Assembly (NCBI RefSeq): GCF_040054535.1
Contig: NC_090778.1
Location: 14,668,501-14,732,500 of the forward strand
DNA: 64,000 nt
Reading direction: 5' to 3'
DNA from: Antennarius striatus
Lineage: Eukaryota; Chordata; Actinopteri; Lophiiformes; Antennariidae
Notes under the pieces: model-generated
What the model was told of the DNA's origin: nothing
The model's input: only the letters and a program-made list of their open reading frames with translations
Database searches by the model: none
Made by a program: the position numbers and the translations under genes
In this document: in pieces, positions 23,343 to 34,741 of the stretch
How the letters are laid out: each line of letters opens with the position of its first letter
How positions within the stretch are numbered: the first letter of the stretch is position 1

Positions 23343-26300
23343 ATTAAAAGCAGGTTTGTTTTACCTCAGTCGCAGCAGACGTCTCCATTGACACATCAGC
23401 TGGAGGTTTGACCTGTGAAGAAAGCGAAAATAATAAATCATGAAAGAGGGGTGATGGCAAACATTGTATCTCATTAATGAGACTAACAGGAATATACTAA
23501 AAAGCATTTCCAGGTCTTTATTTTGTTGTCTTTGTTCGATTTTTATTTATTTATTCATTTTGGCCTTACTGTGGTTGGGGCACACTTTTCTGCCCTACAA
23601 ATGTGCCCAGAGCAAAAGGACCTTCTGTTTAACAGTTGGTTAGCATAACTCTGGCTGGAACAGCCTCGAGGTGTTTAACAGAGAGGAAAAACAGTTACGG
23701 GTTGAGCAATTTTCCAGCAGACACACTGAATTCAGGTAATCAGAGGTGGGGGACCTGATCATTTACACCAACAACCGCTGGTGTAACCCCGGCCATGTTT
23801 CAGTGAAGGTGGTTGTATGTTGCCAAAATCTAGAGCTGCAAGCCGTGAGACAGCTCTGTGGTCGGGATGAAGCTGGACCCTCTGGAAACGGTGGCAGAGA
23901 GGAGAACTTTGGACAAACTGCTGCAAACAATAAAACCACTTTACTTTCCCATGCCTATTTATGCCTTTTTATTTATATATTCTTGGTAGGTTATTTTTTA
24001 TTCTTTCTAGGTGTTGATACTACTTTCTGTATGCTAGTACTACTTTAATGTGTGCTTTTTCTGTGTGGGTTTGTGTGCTCACTGTGCTGTGCGTAGTGCG
24101 ACGGAAAAGTTAATCGATGTGCAAAGGTGTTCTATAAATTTACAAAAAAATTCCACACATTTGTCTTTTATCTGAATTTAACTCTTGCTCCAGAGAAGTG
24201 AAGGAATATTATTCTTGTCCAGGAATTTAATGACCAACTTCATAATGACATGCTTGTACGGGCTTGTAATTCTGTTCAGACTTCTAAAATGGAAATACTG
24301 ACCTTGTTAACCTATCTTCATCATCATGTCTCTATGAAGAAAAAACCCATAAAACTCCAGCACATTATTCCATAGTATATCTATTTCTTTTGACAAATGC
24401 TGTTAGATGACATAAGCCCTTTTGTAGCCATGCCACTGATTTGCTGAGAAACTTATCAGTAACATTGGGTGCAGCAATCACTGTGCATCCAAGTGTGTTG
24501 ATGCACAGTGGCAATCACAATGAACAACATATAAATATTCCAAGCCCCGATAGTCAGACAATAAATTATGTAAGCCATCTTGTACCAGACCATCTTTAAT
24601 GTAGGGCAACCCTGATGCATTCAGATTCCTACTGTTTGTCAGCAGCATTATGCTGCTTTTTTGAAAATATTAACTTTATCTCACTACGTTCAATAGTAAT
24701 GCCAAATTGGAAACTCTTGACAGAGACAAACATCTGTGGTTACACTCATACTATTCAATTATCTCCATTTCTTGCTAGGTGTTCATGGGAGGTGACGAAC
24801 TGTTCCCTCCTGGCTGTTTATGTTTCTATTTTAATTTTATACTGTTTATATTTTAATTTAATACTGTTATATTTTTAATTTTAGACTGTTTATATTTTAA
24901 TTTTATACTGTTTATATTTTAGTTATAGTTTAGTATATAAGTCCTGTTAGTGCTGCATGTGTCTGTCAGTGTAGTGTATGTCTTGTGGTATGTCCTGTGA
25001 TGTCAGTGTTTCTTTTTTTCTCCTGGTGTTTATCCAGTATTTATTCGTGATGTAATGCCTGAGCAGTGGATATGTACAATTTCCTCCGGGATTAATAAAG
25101 TGTGTGTTTGTGTGTTTGTGTGTGTGTCTGTGTGTGTCTGTCTGTCTGTCTGTCAACAACTTATGAGTACAAGCCAAATTGGCAAAAATGCAGGTCACCT
25201 ATAGAAGAGGACAGTAAACACACACTGCACTTTACACAGGGCTTTGAACCGGTTCATAGAACGAAAACGAAAACCGGAAACTTTATATTTTTTAATGTTC
25301 CGCAACAGAAAATAATTGTAAACCGGTTAATAGTATTTTTTTTGTTCTTGAAAAAAATATTTGACCTCATGTTTCACTTCCTGTCATTCACTGGACGCGG
25401 GATGAGAGCAGAGAGAAGTAGCGGCTATCAGCAGCAGTTAAGAAAAGGGAGGTCTCCCAGTCACTATTTAATCATAACAGGTAAACAGTGCAGTGTGTCA
25501 ATCTTAAAAATGTATGATTTAGACATTAACCCATTGGCTGCAGGAGGAGGGAGATGCACTAAAAGCTGACATAAAGTGAGCACATGCCTTCCATTTGTCC
25601 TAGCATTAGAACACTATGTACCTTGTAACATTATGTGTCTTTTCCAAACCCAGAAAGAGACTAATTCTTAATTGTGCACTCAATGCAATTTTCACAATGT
25701 AGAAACCAACTCTGCCTACTCATCTACTCTGTTTTTTTCAACATCCCTGACAAAAAATTCAGTTAGAAACCAGTTTTAAAGCCTGTCAGATCTAATCTGT
25801 TAAAAAAAAAACGTGAAGTTTTTGACTGTACCTACACAAAAATGTATTTAGTTAATAAAACCCAGCAGTGTCCCTGAAAACACACCAAAAAAACTCCAAG
25901 TAAACATCCATGTGTGCAAAATACGACAGGACACTAGTGGGACAAAGGTTAAGTGCCCCCATGTGCTTTCACAGAAAGATGATGCTTCTTCCAAGTAAGT
26001 GTAAAAACACTAAAAAGATCACTTTGCACATCTTTCATACTATTTTCTCTTTCAGGTAATAATTTCAAATATGAAAACAGAATAAGCATAATAACATGAC
26101 TTGAAAACACATTATTAATGTTAGCATGTGAGCAAACTGTAAGCATCTGTGCCAGAAATAATCCCTTCAGTCGAAATTTCTTGCATACTTTAAAGGGCTG
26201 TGACAGCTGTCTATAAGCTACTCTTGAACACAGCAAATACCAAAGGCTAAACTGCACAACTTCATACACACACAGACACACACACACAGACAGATGCACC

Positions 26301-27037
26301 TTTGAAACCCTATCAACTCCTATTTCTTTCCAATTATGAAACTGGGATACATGGATGGACATGAGCATGTGCTGAGTGGACAAGTTGACGGAGGCCGGCA
26401 GGTTGCCATAAGATAGAAGAGAAGAAGCAGCAACAAAAAAGTTAAAGCGAGGCTTGAAAGTAGAAGGGAAAAGGGTGAAAATAGTGAACATGTGGTGGGA
26501 GGGGTCCACAGAGAGGGAAAGTGAATTTACAAGGAGTGGGTGACTGCAGGGGGTGGACTGCAGGAGAACAGAAGGAGCAAGTTGGTACAAAATGTTCAAC
26601 TTTGGTAGTGGCCACACCCTCCCTCGCTTCAGGTCAAACCAGAAGTAAACCCCACTCAATGGGTCTGTGTTCATTTGGCTCATTGATTTATATTCACCTG
26701 AGTCACTTTCTCATAAATCACCAGGCTGACCGAGTGCTCCAGAGTATTTGCTAGCATCTAACTTGAATCTGCCACATCTGCAAGCAGTGAAAAGGGCTGA
26801 GAAACGTGAGGCACGAGACTGGGAAATGTAATATTGGTGAGTGGGGGGGGGGGGGGGTCAGTGGGAGGGAACCACAAAGGTGGGGGGACAGGTTTGGGGG
26901 TTGGTGGAGTAGCTTGAGGATATGTCCTCTTACACACATTCTCCAGAGAGCATCATAAACTCACATGCACACCAACACACATTTGAGTATATACTGTATA
27001 TGTGCACCATATGTGGTTACAGCTCAGTGCAGTACAT

Positions 27038-27108
<71 letters not shown>

Positions 27109-29023
27109 AAGAAACAGAACATCCTGTTCCTAAAGATGTGTATGATAGCCACACAACATAACAAGGACATGTCATATTGTCATCTTACAAATCAAAATAC
27201 ATTTTGTCACCTAATCTTTGCATATGTCTCTCTGTGCCATAAAAAAATGTTTTAAAAGCTGCAATTCTGCAAAGCCTCCAACATCCAAGGCATTTTCAAT
27301 GTCCGACATCAGCAAATATTTTCATCCCATATAGAAATACCAACGTCTTCACGCATACAGTGCATGCATGAGTTTTGTGAGCAAACTTTCTAACAGTCCT
27401 ATCAGTCAGCCTACGCAAAAAGTAAAAATCCAAAGATATAAATATGTTGGAAAGCACAGACATTAGGTGATGGTGAGGCATGATGCCTGCTGTGCCCATC
27501 TTCACACTGATCTAACCTACAGTCTCTCTCCTGCTCTCCATCTTCTCCCTGAATAGACCATTCACCCCCTATCCCCCACCTTTTTCACTTCCGATTTTTG
27601 ATCCGGAAGCATTTAAACAAAATCTAAACTCACTGTATTCCAAAAGCAACACATCAAATGTGTCTCAAGCAGACTGCATTCAAAATGGTGCCTACACAAC
27701 AGACATCCAGGACATTGCATGCACTTTTAATGAGAGTACTGTACATGCTGCTGAGCCATTTGCAGCTCATTGCCTAAAGGGGAACTCAGTGTGATGTTGA
27801 AGTAGATTCACCAAAGATTAAAAGGCAATTATTTTTCAAAATCTAATTACCTTACAGGTGTCAGATAAATTATAATGATTTAAGTGAGTCTTAATCTCCA
27901 GCTGAAGTCTAGATTAATACAGTGACTGGACTTCGAGGAGCCATCACCACCAGACTGGAAGAACCTAAACAAATTATCACGAGTCACTCCTGTGCCATGA
28001 ATGATTACCTCAGTTTCTGGTTTTGTTTCAGGAATGTTTGGTTCAGCCTCCTTTGCGGTCTCAGCTTCAGCTACAGAAGCTGGCTCAGGTAGGGTTTTCT
28101 CAGCGAAAAGAGCCGGGACTTCTTTGACATCCTGAAGTTCCACTGAAGACTTTTCTAACACAAGAGCCTTAGGTCCAGGTGCCTCAATCTTGACTGGGAT
28201 GGGCTCTGCGACTGGTTCTTTCACCACTGCTTTTACTTCTATTGGAGGGGTCTCCGCAATGGGGGCAGCAGTGGGAGTGGGCTGTTGGACCTTTTCTTGA
28301 GCTGGCAGCGGAGTTTTAGTGACTTTCTTTTGCGCAGCTTTAGGCGGTACGGTCACCGAAATGCATGGAGTTGCTTTCACTGGTGACTTTGCTGCAAGTT
28401 CTTCAAGTGCTCTTTTCTGGGCTTGCTGTATGAGGGAGATAAACAAAAGCAATCAGGGTTATTGATGACTGTACATTCATCCTGAAACCATGGCTCCCAT
28501 TTTAGTTCAGTTACATGAATTTACAATGTCAGGGTTACAGAAGCTTTAAAAATTACATGAATACATAGCTGATGTATAATGAAGATGGACTGCAAAACAC
28601 AGGTTTGAATGCTTCTGGTTATGGTCACGATGCCTTCATTGTGATCAGATACGTGGCTCTCTGTTCAGATCTTATACGACATCTCTGTCTGAGGGAATAC
28701 TGGTTTTGCCATTCTAGACAAATCTAACATTTAAATCTGAATAAACTCCCTGGACTTTAATTGAAGGTGGGGGTAGGTAACTGAGAGTGATCCCAAAAAA
28801 CTTTAATGCTGGGGGCTAATTAGTTGAATCAGAGCTGTCCTGACGGGTCTGGTGAAGTGAGATGGGAAATTGTGCGCGTCAGCAGCATCGCTGGGTGCCC
28901 TGCGGGCCAGACGGCGGGTCTAATCTCATCATAATCAGGTTATAATCAGGTTACAATGACTCTCTGAAAATGCTTTTGTTAGGCCTACAGTGAGTTAGGC
29001 ATTCGCAGACCGATGCTGTAAGC

Positions 29024-29068
<45 letters not shown>

Positions 29069-29931
29069 CTGTCTGTCCATTTGGTCGACGTCAAAACAAC
29101 CCCTCCGTCATCTTCTTTGCCCAGTCACTCACTGTGTAGAAAATCACACCTCAACCATATGGTCATATATACATTTCAACACACTGGAAGTGGTTAATAG
29201 GAGTGAAATGCCAGGTTTGTTTACATACAAAGGTATGTGTGGTCAAGGAGAAGCACCAAAACTTGACTTCTTTGAAAGTCCAGCAGCTCCTTCCATCCCT
29301 GTGCTGTGTTATCTGAGGAAACTGGTGATAACATCGAGCAGTAACGGGTCAATTTTAGCTCTCACATGGCTCTCTGGGAGAATCAGAGAGATTGTGCAGA
29401 CTCCAATCTGGCAGAAGTGAGGCAAGCCATTCCTCTGGTCAACACATTACCAAATACAGTTGTGTGGTGCTGAGAGGGGAGAGCCCGCCAGCAGGAGGCT
29501 TAAGGAGCGGGGGTTTGGAGGGGTGAGAAAGAATCCAACTATGCTCTGAGAAGTCTACCTCAACCCTGGCCAAACAGCGTTGAAGCAAGTAATTATCTTT
29601 AAGAATATCTAGAGAGAGACAGCGATGATTCAAGCAATTACTATGATCAGAAAACTGACAAGAGACAAATAGGAGCTGCCTTATTACTTTCGTCAGTCAC
29701 ATCATCTAGATCTGTTTGAGCACCCCACTTCTGTTAGGTAACTAGGAGAAATTTTACTTGGGCACCAAATGGTCACACGTAAAATTTCTCCTAGTTACCT
29801 AACAGAAGTGGGGTGGGGCCAGAGTCAAATACACCAATCATCATGCCCCTGGTGCAGCTGTTTCAGCGTACAGAAATATGCAAAGTGTAATATCATAAGC
29901 GAACGTGCCACTCCTCACTAACACACACACA

Positions 29932-29990
<59 letters not shown>

Positions 29991-30442
29991 TTTTTATTTT
30001 TTTTAATTTTTTTTTTATACAAAAAATAAAAATAAAAAAATAACATAGTGCAGTATCCTGTAATCTAGGTTACATTTACGCGCAGTTATCATGCAACTGA
30101 GCATGACGCGCTCTTTTCGGCTAACAAGTGAAGATAAAATGCGGATGCATGCATCCAAATTACGAAATTGTGTATCAGCAGAGACGAAAGACTAAAAATG
30201 CAATAAATTGAAAAACATCTTCGATTTTGTCTTTGTGTTAATAAACTGCATACATGGAATCACAACAATGTTTTTGCATAACCAGTAATTGTAAGGCTTT
30301 ATCTTTAGGGGGAAAACGGTAGCAGAGATGAAATAACCATTATTTATTTAACAAACAAACCACACACACACACACTGAAACTCAAGAAACAACTCACAGC
30401 TTTTTTGCAGCGACGCTTGTTCTTCTTAAAGTTGCTGGGCAT
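18699..30442 (-). CDS. Acidic Glu/Ala/Thr-rich protein of unknown family, 10 exons
   Basis: I do not recognise this gene. Minus-strand exons in reading order: 30398-30442, 28009-28425, 23365-23412, 22252-22296, 21492-22016, 21001-21033, 20774-20839, 19516-19623, 18936-19040, 18699-18848. Each has AG and GT flanks and is a multiple of three in phase 0; joined they give 513 residues ending in TAG. It starts with a basic patch (MPSNFKKNKRRCKKA) and continues into a Pro/Lys/Ala-rich part, then a long Glu/Thr/Ala-rich exon holding a 41-residue tandem duplication, and ends NGHVVQVSIES. No signal peptide or membrane segment is seen; the protein is probably disordered and intracellular. The segment ADSLVDDFVVTES faintly recalls the DALSEDF blocks of calpastatin, and CAST lies beside ERAP1 in mammals, but the TIPPxYR inhibitory core is absent, so this is only a weak guess. 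Further small exons may have been missed. Confidence 0.7.
20100..20710 (+). mobile_element. LINE 3' fragment, same family as 1.6-3.3 kb
   Basis: The plus-strand sequence follows the RT-to-C-terminus part of the same teleost LINE family: GAGGAGTCTGTGGTGGTGGT near 20258, TTCCAACTATCAGGATCACA near 20309 (the Gly-Ile/Ser-Leu-Leu block) and GAGGTGGTTTGTGCATTTGG near 20525. There are many stops. It lies in an intron of the unknown minus-strand gene, between exons 20774-20839 and 19516-19623, on the opposite strand. Confidence 0.6.
21776..21862 (-). repeat. First unit of a 41-codon tandem duplication in a coding exon
   Basis: The minus-strand frame reads TETTEVPLVEA then EQDSHETEPAAN. A second unit at 21653-21739 reads TEATEDPVVEA then EQDSNEAEPAAD, offset by 123 bases. 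The duplication lies within exon 21492-22016 of the unknown gene. Confidence 0.7.
23271..23339. repeat. (GT)n microsatellite
   Basis: A TG dinucleotide tract of about 69 bases, roughly 25 bases from the donor side of exon 23365-23412 of the unknown gene. Confidence 0.95.
23660..23940 (+). mobile_element. LINE endonuclease-domain fragment
   Basis: The plus frame from 23746 reads GDLIIYTNNRWCNPGHVSVK then QNLELQAVR, the block of apurinic-endonuclease domains in L2/CR1-type teleost LINEs (usually NNxWC, then CSPDLExLxV). The frame is lost after about 23855. It lies in an intron of the unknown gene. Confidence 0.55.
25065..25153 (+). mobile_element. LINE 3' tail grading into a GT/GTCT microsatellite
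   Basis: AATTTCCTCCGGGATTAATA followed by AAGTGTGTG matches the typical 3' end of teleost L2-type LINEs, which terminate in simple repeats. The tail here continues as GTGT then GTCT units to 25153. Upstream (24.8-25.0 kb) are four loose copies of a TTTATATTTTAATTT unit. Confidence 0.5.
25154..27040. other. Intronic stretch of the unknown gene, no exon supported
   Basis: A long minus-strand open frame (25949-26683, 244 codons) is present, but its amino-acid composition looks random, it crosses a CA-rich tract and it has no recognisable motif. A G-rich run lies near 26840-26858. Nothing else is supported. Confidence 0.5.
27041..27107. repeat. (GT)n microsatellite
   Basis: A pure GT tract of about 67 bases in the large second intron of the unknown gene. 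Confidence 0.95.
29026..29067. repeat. (GT)n microsatellite
   Basis: A pure GT tract of about 42 bases in the first intron of the unknown gene. Confidence 0.95.
29722..29814. repeat. Perfect 36-bp inverted repeat with 21-base loop
   Basis: The arm 29722-29757 (begins ACCCCACTTCTGTTAGGTAA) is the exact reverse complement of 29779-29814 (ends AACAGAAGTGGGGT). The spacer 29758-29778 is TTGGGCACCAAATGGTCACA followed by C. It lies in the first intron of the unknown gene. It may be a small fold-back MITE or a hairpin RNA source. Confidence 0.95.
29935..29986. repeat. (AT)n microsatellite
   Basis: A pure AT tract of about 52 bases, followed by T-rich and A-rich runs to about 30043. It lies about 120 bases from the perfect inverted repeat. 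Confidence 0.95.
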
Positions 30443-30517
30443 TTTTGCGTTTGGCAGTGGAGAACGGAGCGCTCTGGAGAACTGAACTGTGCAGGGTGGA
30501 GCGACAGTCAAACTGGA

Positions 30518-30526
30518 CCTTTATAG
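30518..30526 (-). promoter_or_regulatory. TATA box of the unknown 10-exon gene
   Basis: On the minus strand CTATAAAGG lies about 76-84 bases before the ATG at 30442, placing a start site near 30490 and a 5' UTR of about 50 bases. A strong TATA box suggests tissue-restricted expression (inference). Confidence 0.65.
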
Positions 30527-31860
30527 AGCCCCCGTCCCCCCCTTTTACCTATGAACTGAACCTATGGGAGGACTGGGACGAAAGATGGGGGGCGTGGAGA
30601 CAGACACCCAAACACATCCCCCCACCTGACACATGCGTGTGCGCCACAGCCCCAGAGAGATGATTGTATCGGGGTTGGTTTACCTATTGGCTGGATGGGG
30701 GGGGGGGGTATTATGCAACCACTTCATCACTTACAGAGACTGGGGGGTGGGGGGGGGTTAGAGCCACACCCCTTTGTCGGATCAGACAGAAATACTTTTG
30801 GAGCACATGGCACATGTGTGCGCGCTCCAAAGGGGACGTTATCCTCCACTCCCAGCACTGTAGACATGGAGAACTTAGCTCGTTATTCATCATATATCCC
30901 TGAAACGTAAAGAATGTGTCACAATATACGTTAGATCCAGATGATGATCTGGATCACCACCAAAATCTAATGGATAATTTATTTTTTTTTGCATTCCACC
31001 TCTCCAACATATTTAATCATAATCATTCATTCTTCTGCTCACACGGGACAAATAAACCAACAACAGCCAAAGCACAACCTCCACGGGGGGAGAAAACAAC
31101 AACATGAGTGCTCACCATCAGCCTCTGTCACTACTGTATTTTGAAAACTAATGAAGCCAGAGAGCAGTTGTCTTTGTCCTGCGTCTCTTGTGAACACTCA
31201 TTGTTTCCAGCTCCCCGGACACAGCACTGGAGAAAAAAAAAACATCACTGCATCATTTGTGGCTACGATTGCGTAAAAGAGCATCAAATATTCATATAGA
31301 TGTTTCTGTACTTAGATTGTGCGGCAGGGAGGAAGGGGAGGGTAGAGTAGAGATTCTCAGCTCATGTAAACAGAACAGTCCAACCTTCCCTGATGGTCTG
31401 AAACTTGATTTATTTCCTCATCAATGTGACTCACCGGCAGATCTTTGTGATAAAGTAACTCAGTCATGCTGTCAGACATTCTTTACTGACTTCAGATTAA
31501 CAGTCACTCTGAATTATAACTTAAAGCAGAACAAGACAGCAAGTTTACTCAGTGAGAACGGAGTAGTTATTGAGTCCACCAGGAACCCTTTAACCCTGAT
31601 TCTCTGTGGAATTTCTTGAATCTCTATTATTCTTTTAATTTGATTTGTTTTTAATATTTAAATGAAATAAAAGAAGTGTGTTATTTTATTTGTTAGTCAG
31701 TTACTGTGCATTAGGATCAAATTTGGGTTTTGTTTGAAAGCATTCAAGAGATTACTTTGATTATAGTGATAGAAAACAAACAAAGAAATGATCAGTTTAT
31801 TCATATGCTAATTCTTATCATATATTATGAATTATGCTGAAAATACCAAAGTCCGGTGTG

Positions 31861-31887
31861 TATGTGTGTGTGTGTGTGTGTGTGTGT
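31861..31887. repeat. (GT)n microsatellite
   Basis: A short pure GT tract. Confidence 0.85.
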
Positions 31888-32221
31888 TTGTTTGTTTTTT
31901 TCTCCATCGAGCTCTGAGACTCGAGGACTCGAGCTGCTGCTAAACTGAGTCAATTAAGCAGGTTTGCCAGGACATAAAAATTCTTCCAACCCTCCATCCT
32001 TTATCTTAAACTTATTCAGTGTTGACTCATGGTGACAGAAGGTCAAGACTTCTAAAAAAATTAATTATTAGTAATGTTCCCAATGGAAAAATGTACCTGG
32101 AGAAGCAGTTTTCTAATTGGTCAAACAGGAGGTTTTGTCATCGATGAGGATGAACCTTTTCACATCTAACCCTGAAAAACAAAGAAGCATGTTGTCATTT
32201 ACAGAAAAATAAAATAAAATA

Positions 32222-32350
32222 AAATGACCGCGGTGCACTGGCGTCGTGCCCGGAGTGTCCCCCGCCTCACGCCCTGAGACTGCCGGGATAGGCGCCGGCT
32301 ACCCCGCGACCTGCGTTTGTGGATTAAGCGGGTTTGAAGATGAATGAATG
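32222..32350 (-). repeat. Teleost interspersed repeat fragment, minus orientation
   Basis: CGGTGCACTGGCGTCGTGCC near 32228 and the CGCCGGCTACCCCGCGACC block near 32291 are the inverse of the head seen at 37.6 and 39.8 kb (CCTATCCCAGCTG then CCGGTGCAC or CCAGTGCAC). It ends in a short ATGAATGA run at 32340-32351, as these elements often do. Confidence 0.55.
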
Positions 32351-32860
32351 AAAAATAAAATGAGATAATTGTGTTTAGAAGTGTATTAGTACTGTGGATT
32401 CAATACAAGGTGCTTTGCTGTAACCTTATTTACAGCGTTGTTTACTATAATAATATCCAAACAATGGAGGAAAAGTCTCTAGCAAGCAACAGTGTGGTGA
32501 TTCAGATCATGCTGCCCGATGAAGGTTCCGAGCCTGGCTGGCTGGTGTGACGTGTTGCCCGCTGTGGCTCGGTCACTTGTGAGTGTGAAAAATACACTCA
32601 GACATAACAATAGCTACTGCAATTGGGAGAGACTAAATAAATGTACATGATGCAACTCTTGATGAAAATACTGTCACCCTCGTTGTGATTCGATCTGTTT
32701 TTCTTTATACTGTATATAAAAAATGTGTGTGTCCACCAAGTGCTTCTAGCATCCAGGCAGAATAGCAGTCAGACCCCACAGTCCCACAGGCTGAATCAGC
32801 TGCTCACAGCAGGATTATGATCTACAAATAGACACATGAGGTGTACCTGTGTGGACTGGA

Positions 32861-32863
<3 letters not shown>

Positions 32864-32946
<83 letters not shown>
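32864..32946. repeat. (CA)n microsatellite
   Basis: A pure CA tract of about 83 bases. Confidence 0.95.
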
Positions 32947-32948
<2 letters not shown>

Positions 32949-33089
32949 GAATGTTGTTTGTCAGAGAGCGCCCTTCGCAAAGACCTTCTATGGTTATCAC
33001 TTCTATCCCTGCATTGCAAACACACAAACACTTTCTAAATTAGTAGTTTGAGTTTTAGGGTTTTCAAACTAATTGTCTTCCAAACCTCT

Positions 33090-33192
33090 TAGTTCGCCGT
33101 ACCAGCTCACGGGGAGCTAGAGCCTATCCCAGCTGTTTTAAGGCGTGAGGTGGAGCAACTCCGAGCGTGACGCCAGTGCACCATGGTTCAGT
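33090..33192 (+). repeat. Teleost interspersed repeat fragment
   Basis: The order GGGGAGCTAGAGCCTATCCC, then GACGCCAGTGCACC, matches the head of the longer copies at 37.6-38.0 and 39.8-40.1 kb. Confidence 0.55.
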
Positions 33193-33711
33193 TGGCATCC
33201 ATATTAATGTAAGTTAAGACATATTAATAAAATACTATGAAAATACAGGTAGTATTCAAGTGACCAACATTCAATTTGCGTGCATTCATTGATACAAACA
33301 AATGTGCACCCTTATTAATATCCGACTATTGTACTGCAATTCCATCTTTTGCCATAATCCCCACCGAGCAGCACCTTCACACATTTTTAACACTCCAAAC
33401 CAAAAGCTAGTGAAGACGTAAAACTTTATCTTCAAGTAGAAACTGCAGCAACTTGTGTTCATAAAATGAAATATTTTGATCTAGTCTTGAAGTTTTCCAG
33501 CCAGCTTGGCCAGCTCATACCATCCAACACCCAACCAGCCACACAGAGTGGTTGATCATATAGGGATTGATCAGTGTGAATGGTTTTTCCTGGGATATAT
33601 TCATAGTTTTCTCAAACAGATACACTGATACACTGCGCAAGCTGACACTAGAGAGTTTAGGTCACAGAGGTGATAAAGGCTGGACAAAGATAGCCGTGAA
33701 GGGATAGTTTC

Positions 33712-33842
<131 letters not shown>

Positions 33843-33884
33843 AGGGGACTCCCCAGAGTTTATTCATATCACAAAGTAGTGAGG

Positions 33885-33932
33885 TAGAGAGAGACAGAGA
33901 GAGACAGAGAGAGAGAGAGAAAGAGAGAGAGG

Positions 33933-33992
<60 letters not shown>

Positions 33993-34047
33993 AAGAGAGA
34001 GAGTGAGAAAGAGAGAGAGGGAGAAAGAGAGAGAGGGAGAAAGAGAC
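33885..34047. repeat. Imperfect (GA)n purine tract
   Basis: About 163 bases that are almost all purine on the plus strand (GA with AAAGA, GGGA and a few C/T breaks), 43 bases after the long GT tract. Mirror-like purine tracts can form triplex DNA. Confidence 0.93.
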
Positions 34048-34741
34048 GGGTCATCCTGGTAATAAGAGCAACAACGTTCAGCTCTCACACAACAAAAATA
34101 GCACAGGCCAACAATCACTTTGTCTTAGTGCTCTGTCTGCAGCTCTGAATCCAACATACGCAGACACAAGACCTTCCCATTCCATTCCTTATTGTATTGT
34201 ATGTGCTTCTCTAAGTCTGCGTGACCCTCAGGGGGTTCTTCTCACTAAATCTATTCCAGGATGCCACATGGCTCTCTAAGTTCAGTGGAATTCACATTCA
34301 AACTCATCTGAGGAGTCAGACAGTCCAGTTCCTCTCGTTCTCCTCCTGCTCACCTCCTCTTTCTAAAAAAAACCTATTGATTCCTTTAGGATCAATAGAG
34401 TATTTATCTATTTATTCACCTGTCTATGCACTTACACTGTACAGCTCTCTCTGGAAATGCAGACTTGTTTGTCTGCCAGCATCCGTTCATTTTCTATAGC
34501 TGCCTATTATTTATGGGATGGTCATACTTAGACCTTATCCCTGCTGACATTTGACTTTCTGAGCCATATTTTCTTAAATCGGTATCTTCTAAACTTTTGA
34601 AATCATGATGCTGTTAAAACAAATTATTCACAGAAGCAGTAAAATACAAACTGTTAGAAATGACCTAAAAAAAACCAAAGACAACATTCCCCCTCCACTC
34701 CACAAGGTGGTGGAAGCTCTTCCTGTCTGTCATTGCCTCCC

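Noticed and set aside
25949-26683. 244-codon minus-strand open frame
   Set aside because: It runs through a CA-rich tract, has random-looking composition and no family motif, and lies in an intron on the same strand as the unknown gene without splice-supported partners. Chance open frame.
31257-31619. 120-codon plus-strand open frame followed by an AATAAA-like site
   Set aside because: No recognisable domain, no promoter and no clear splice sites. A small lineage-specific gene cannot be excluded, but the sequence alone does not support it.
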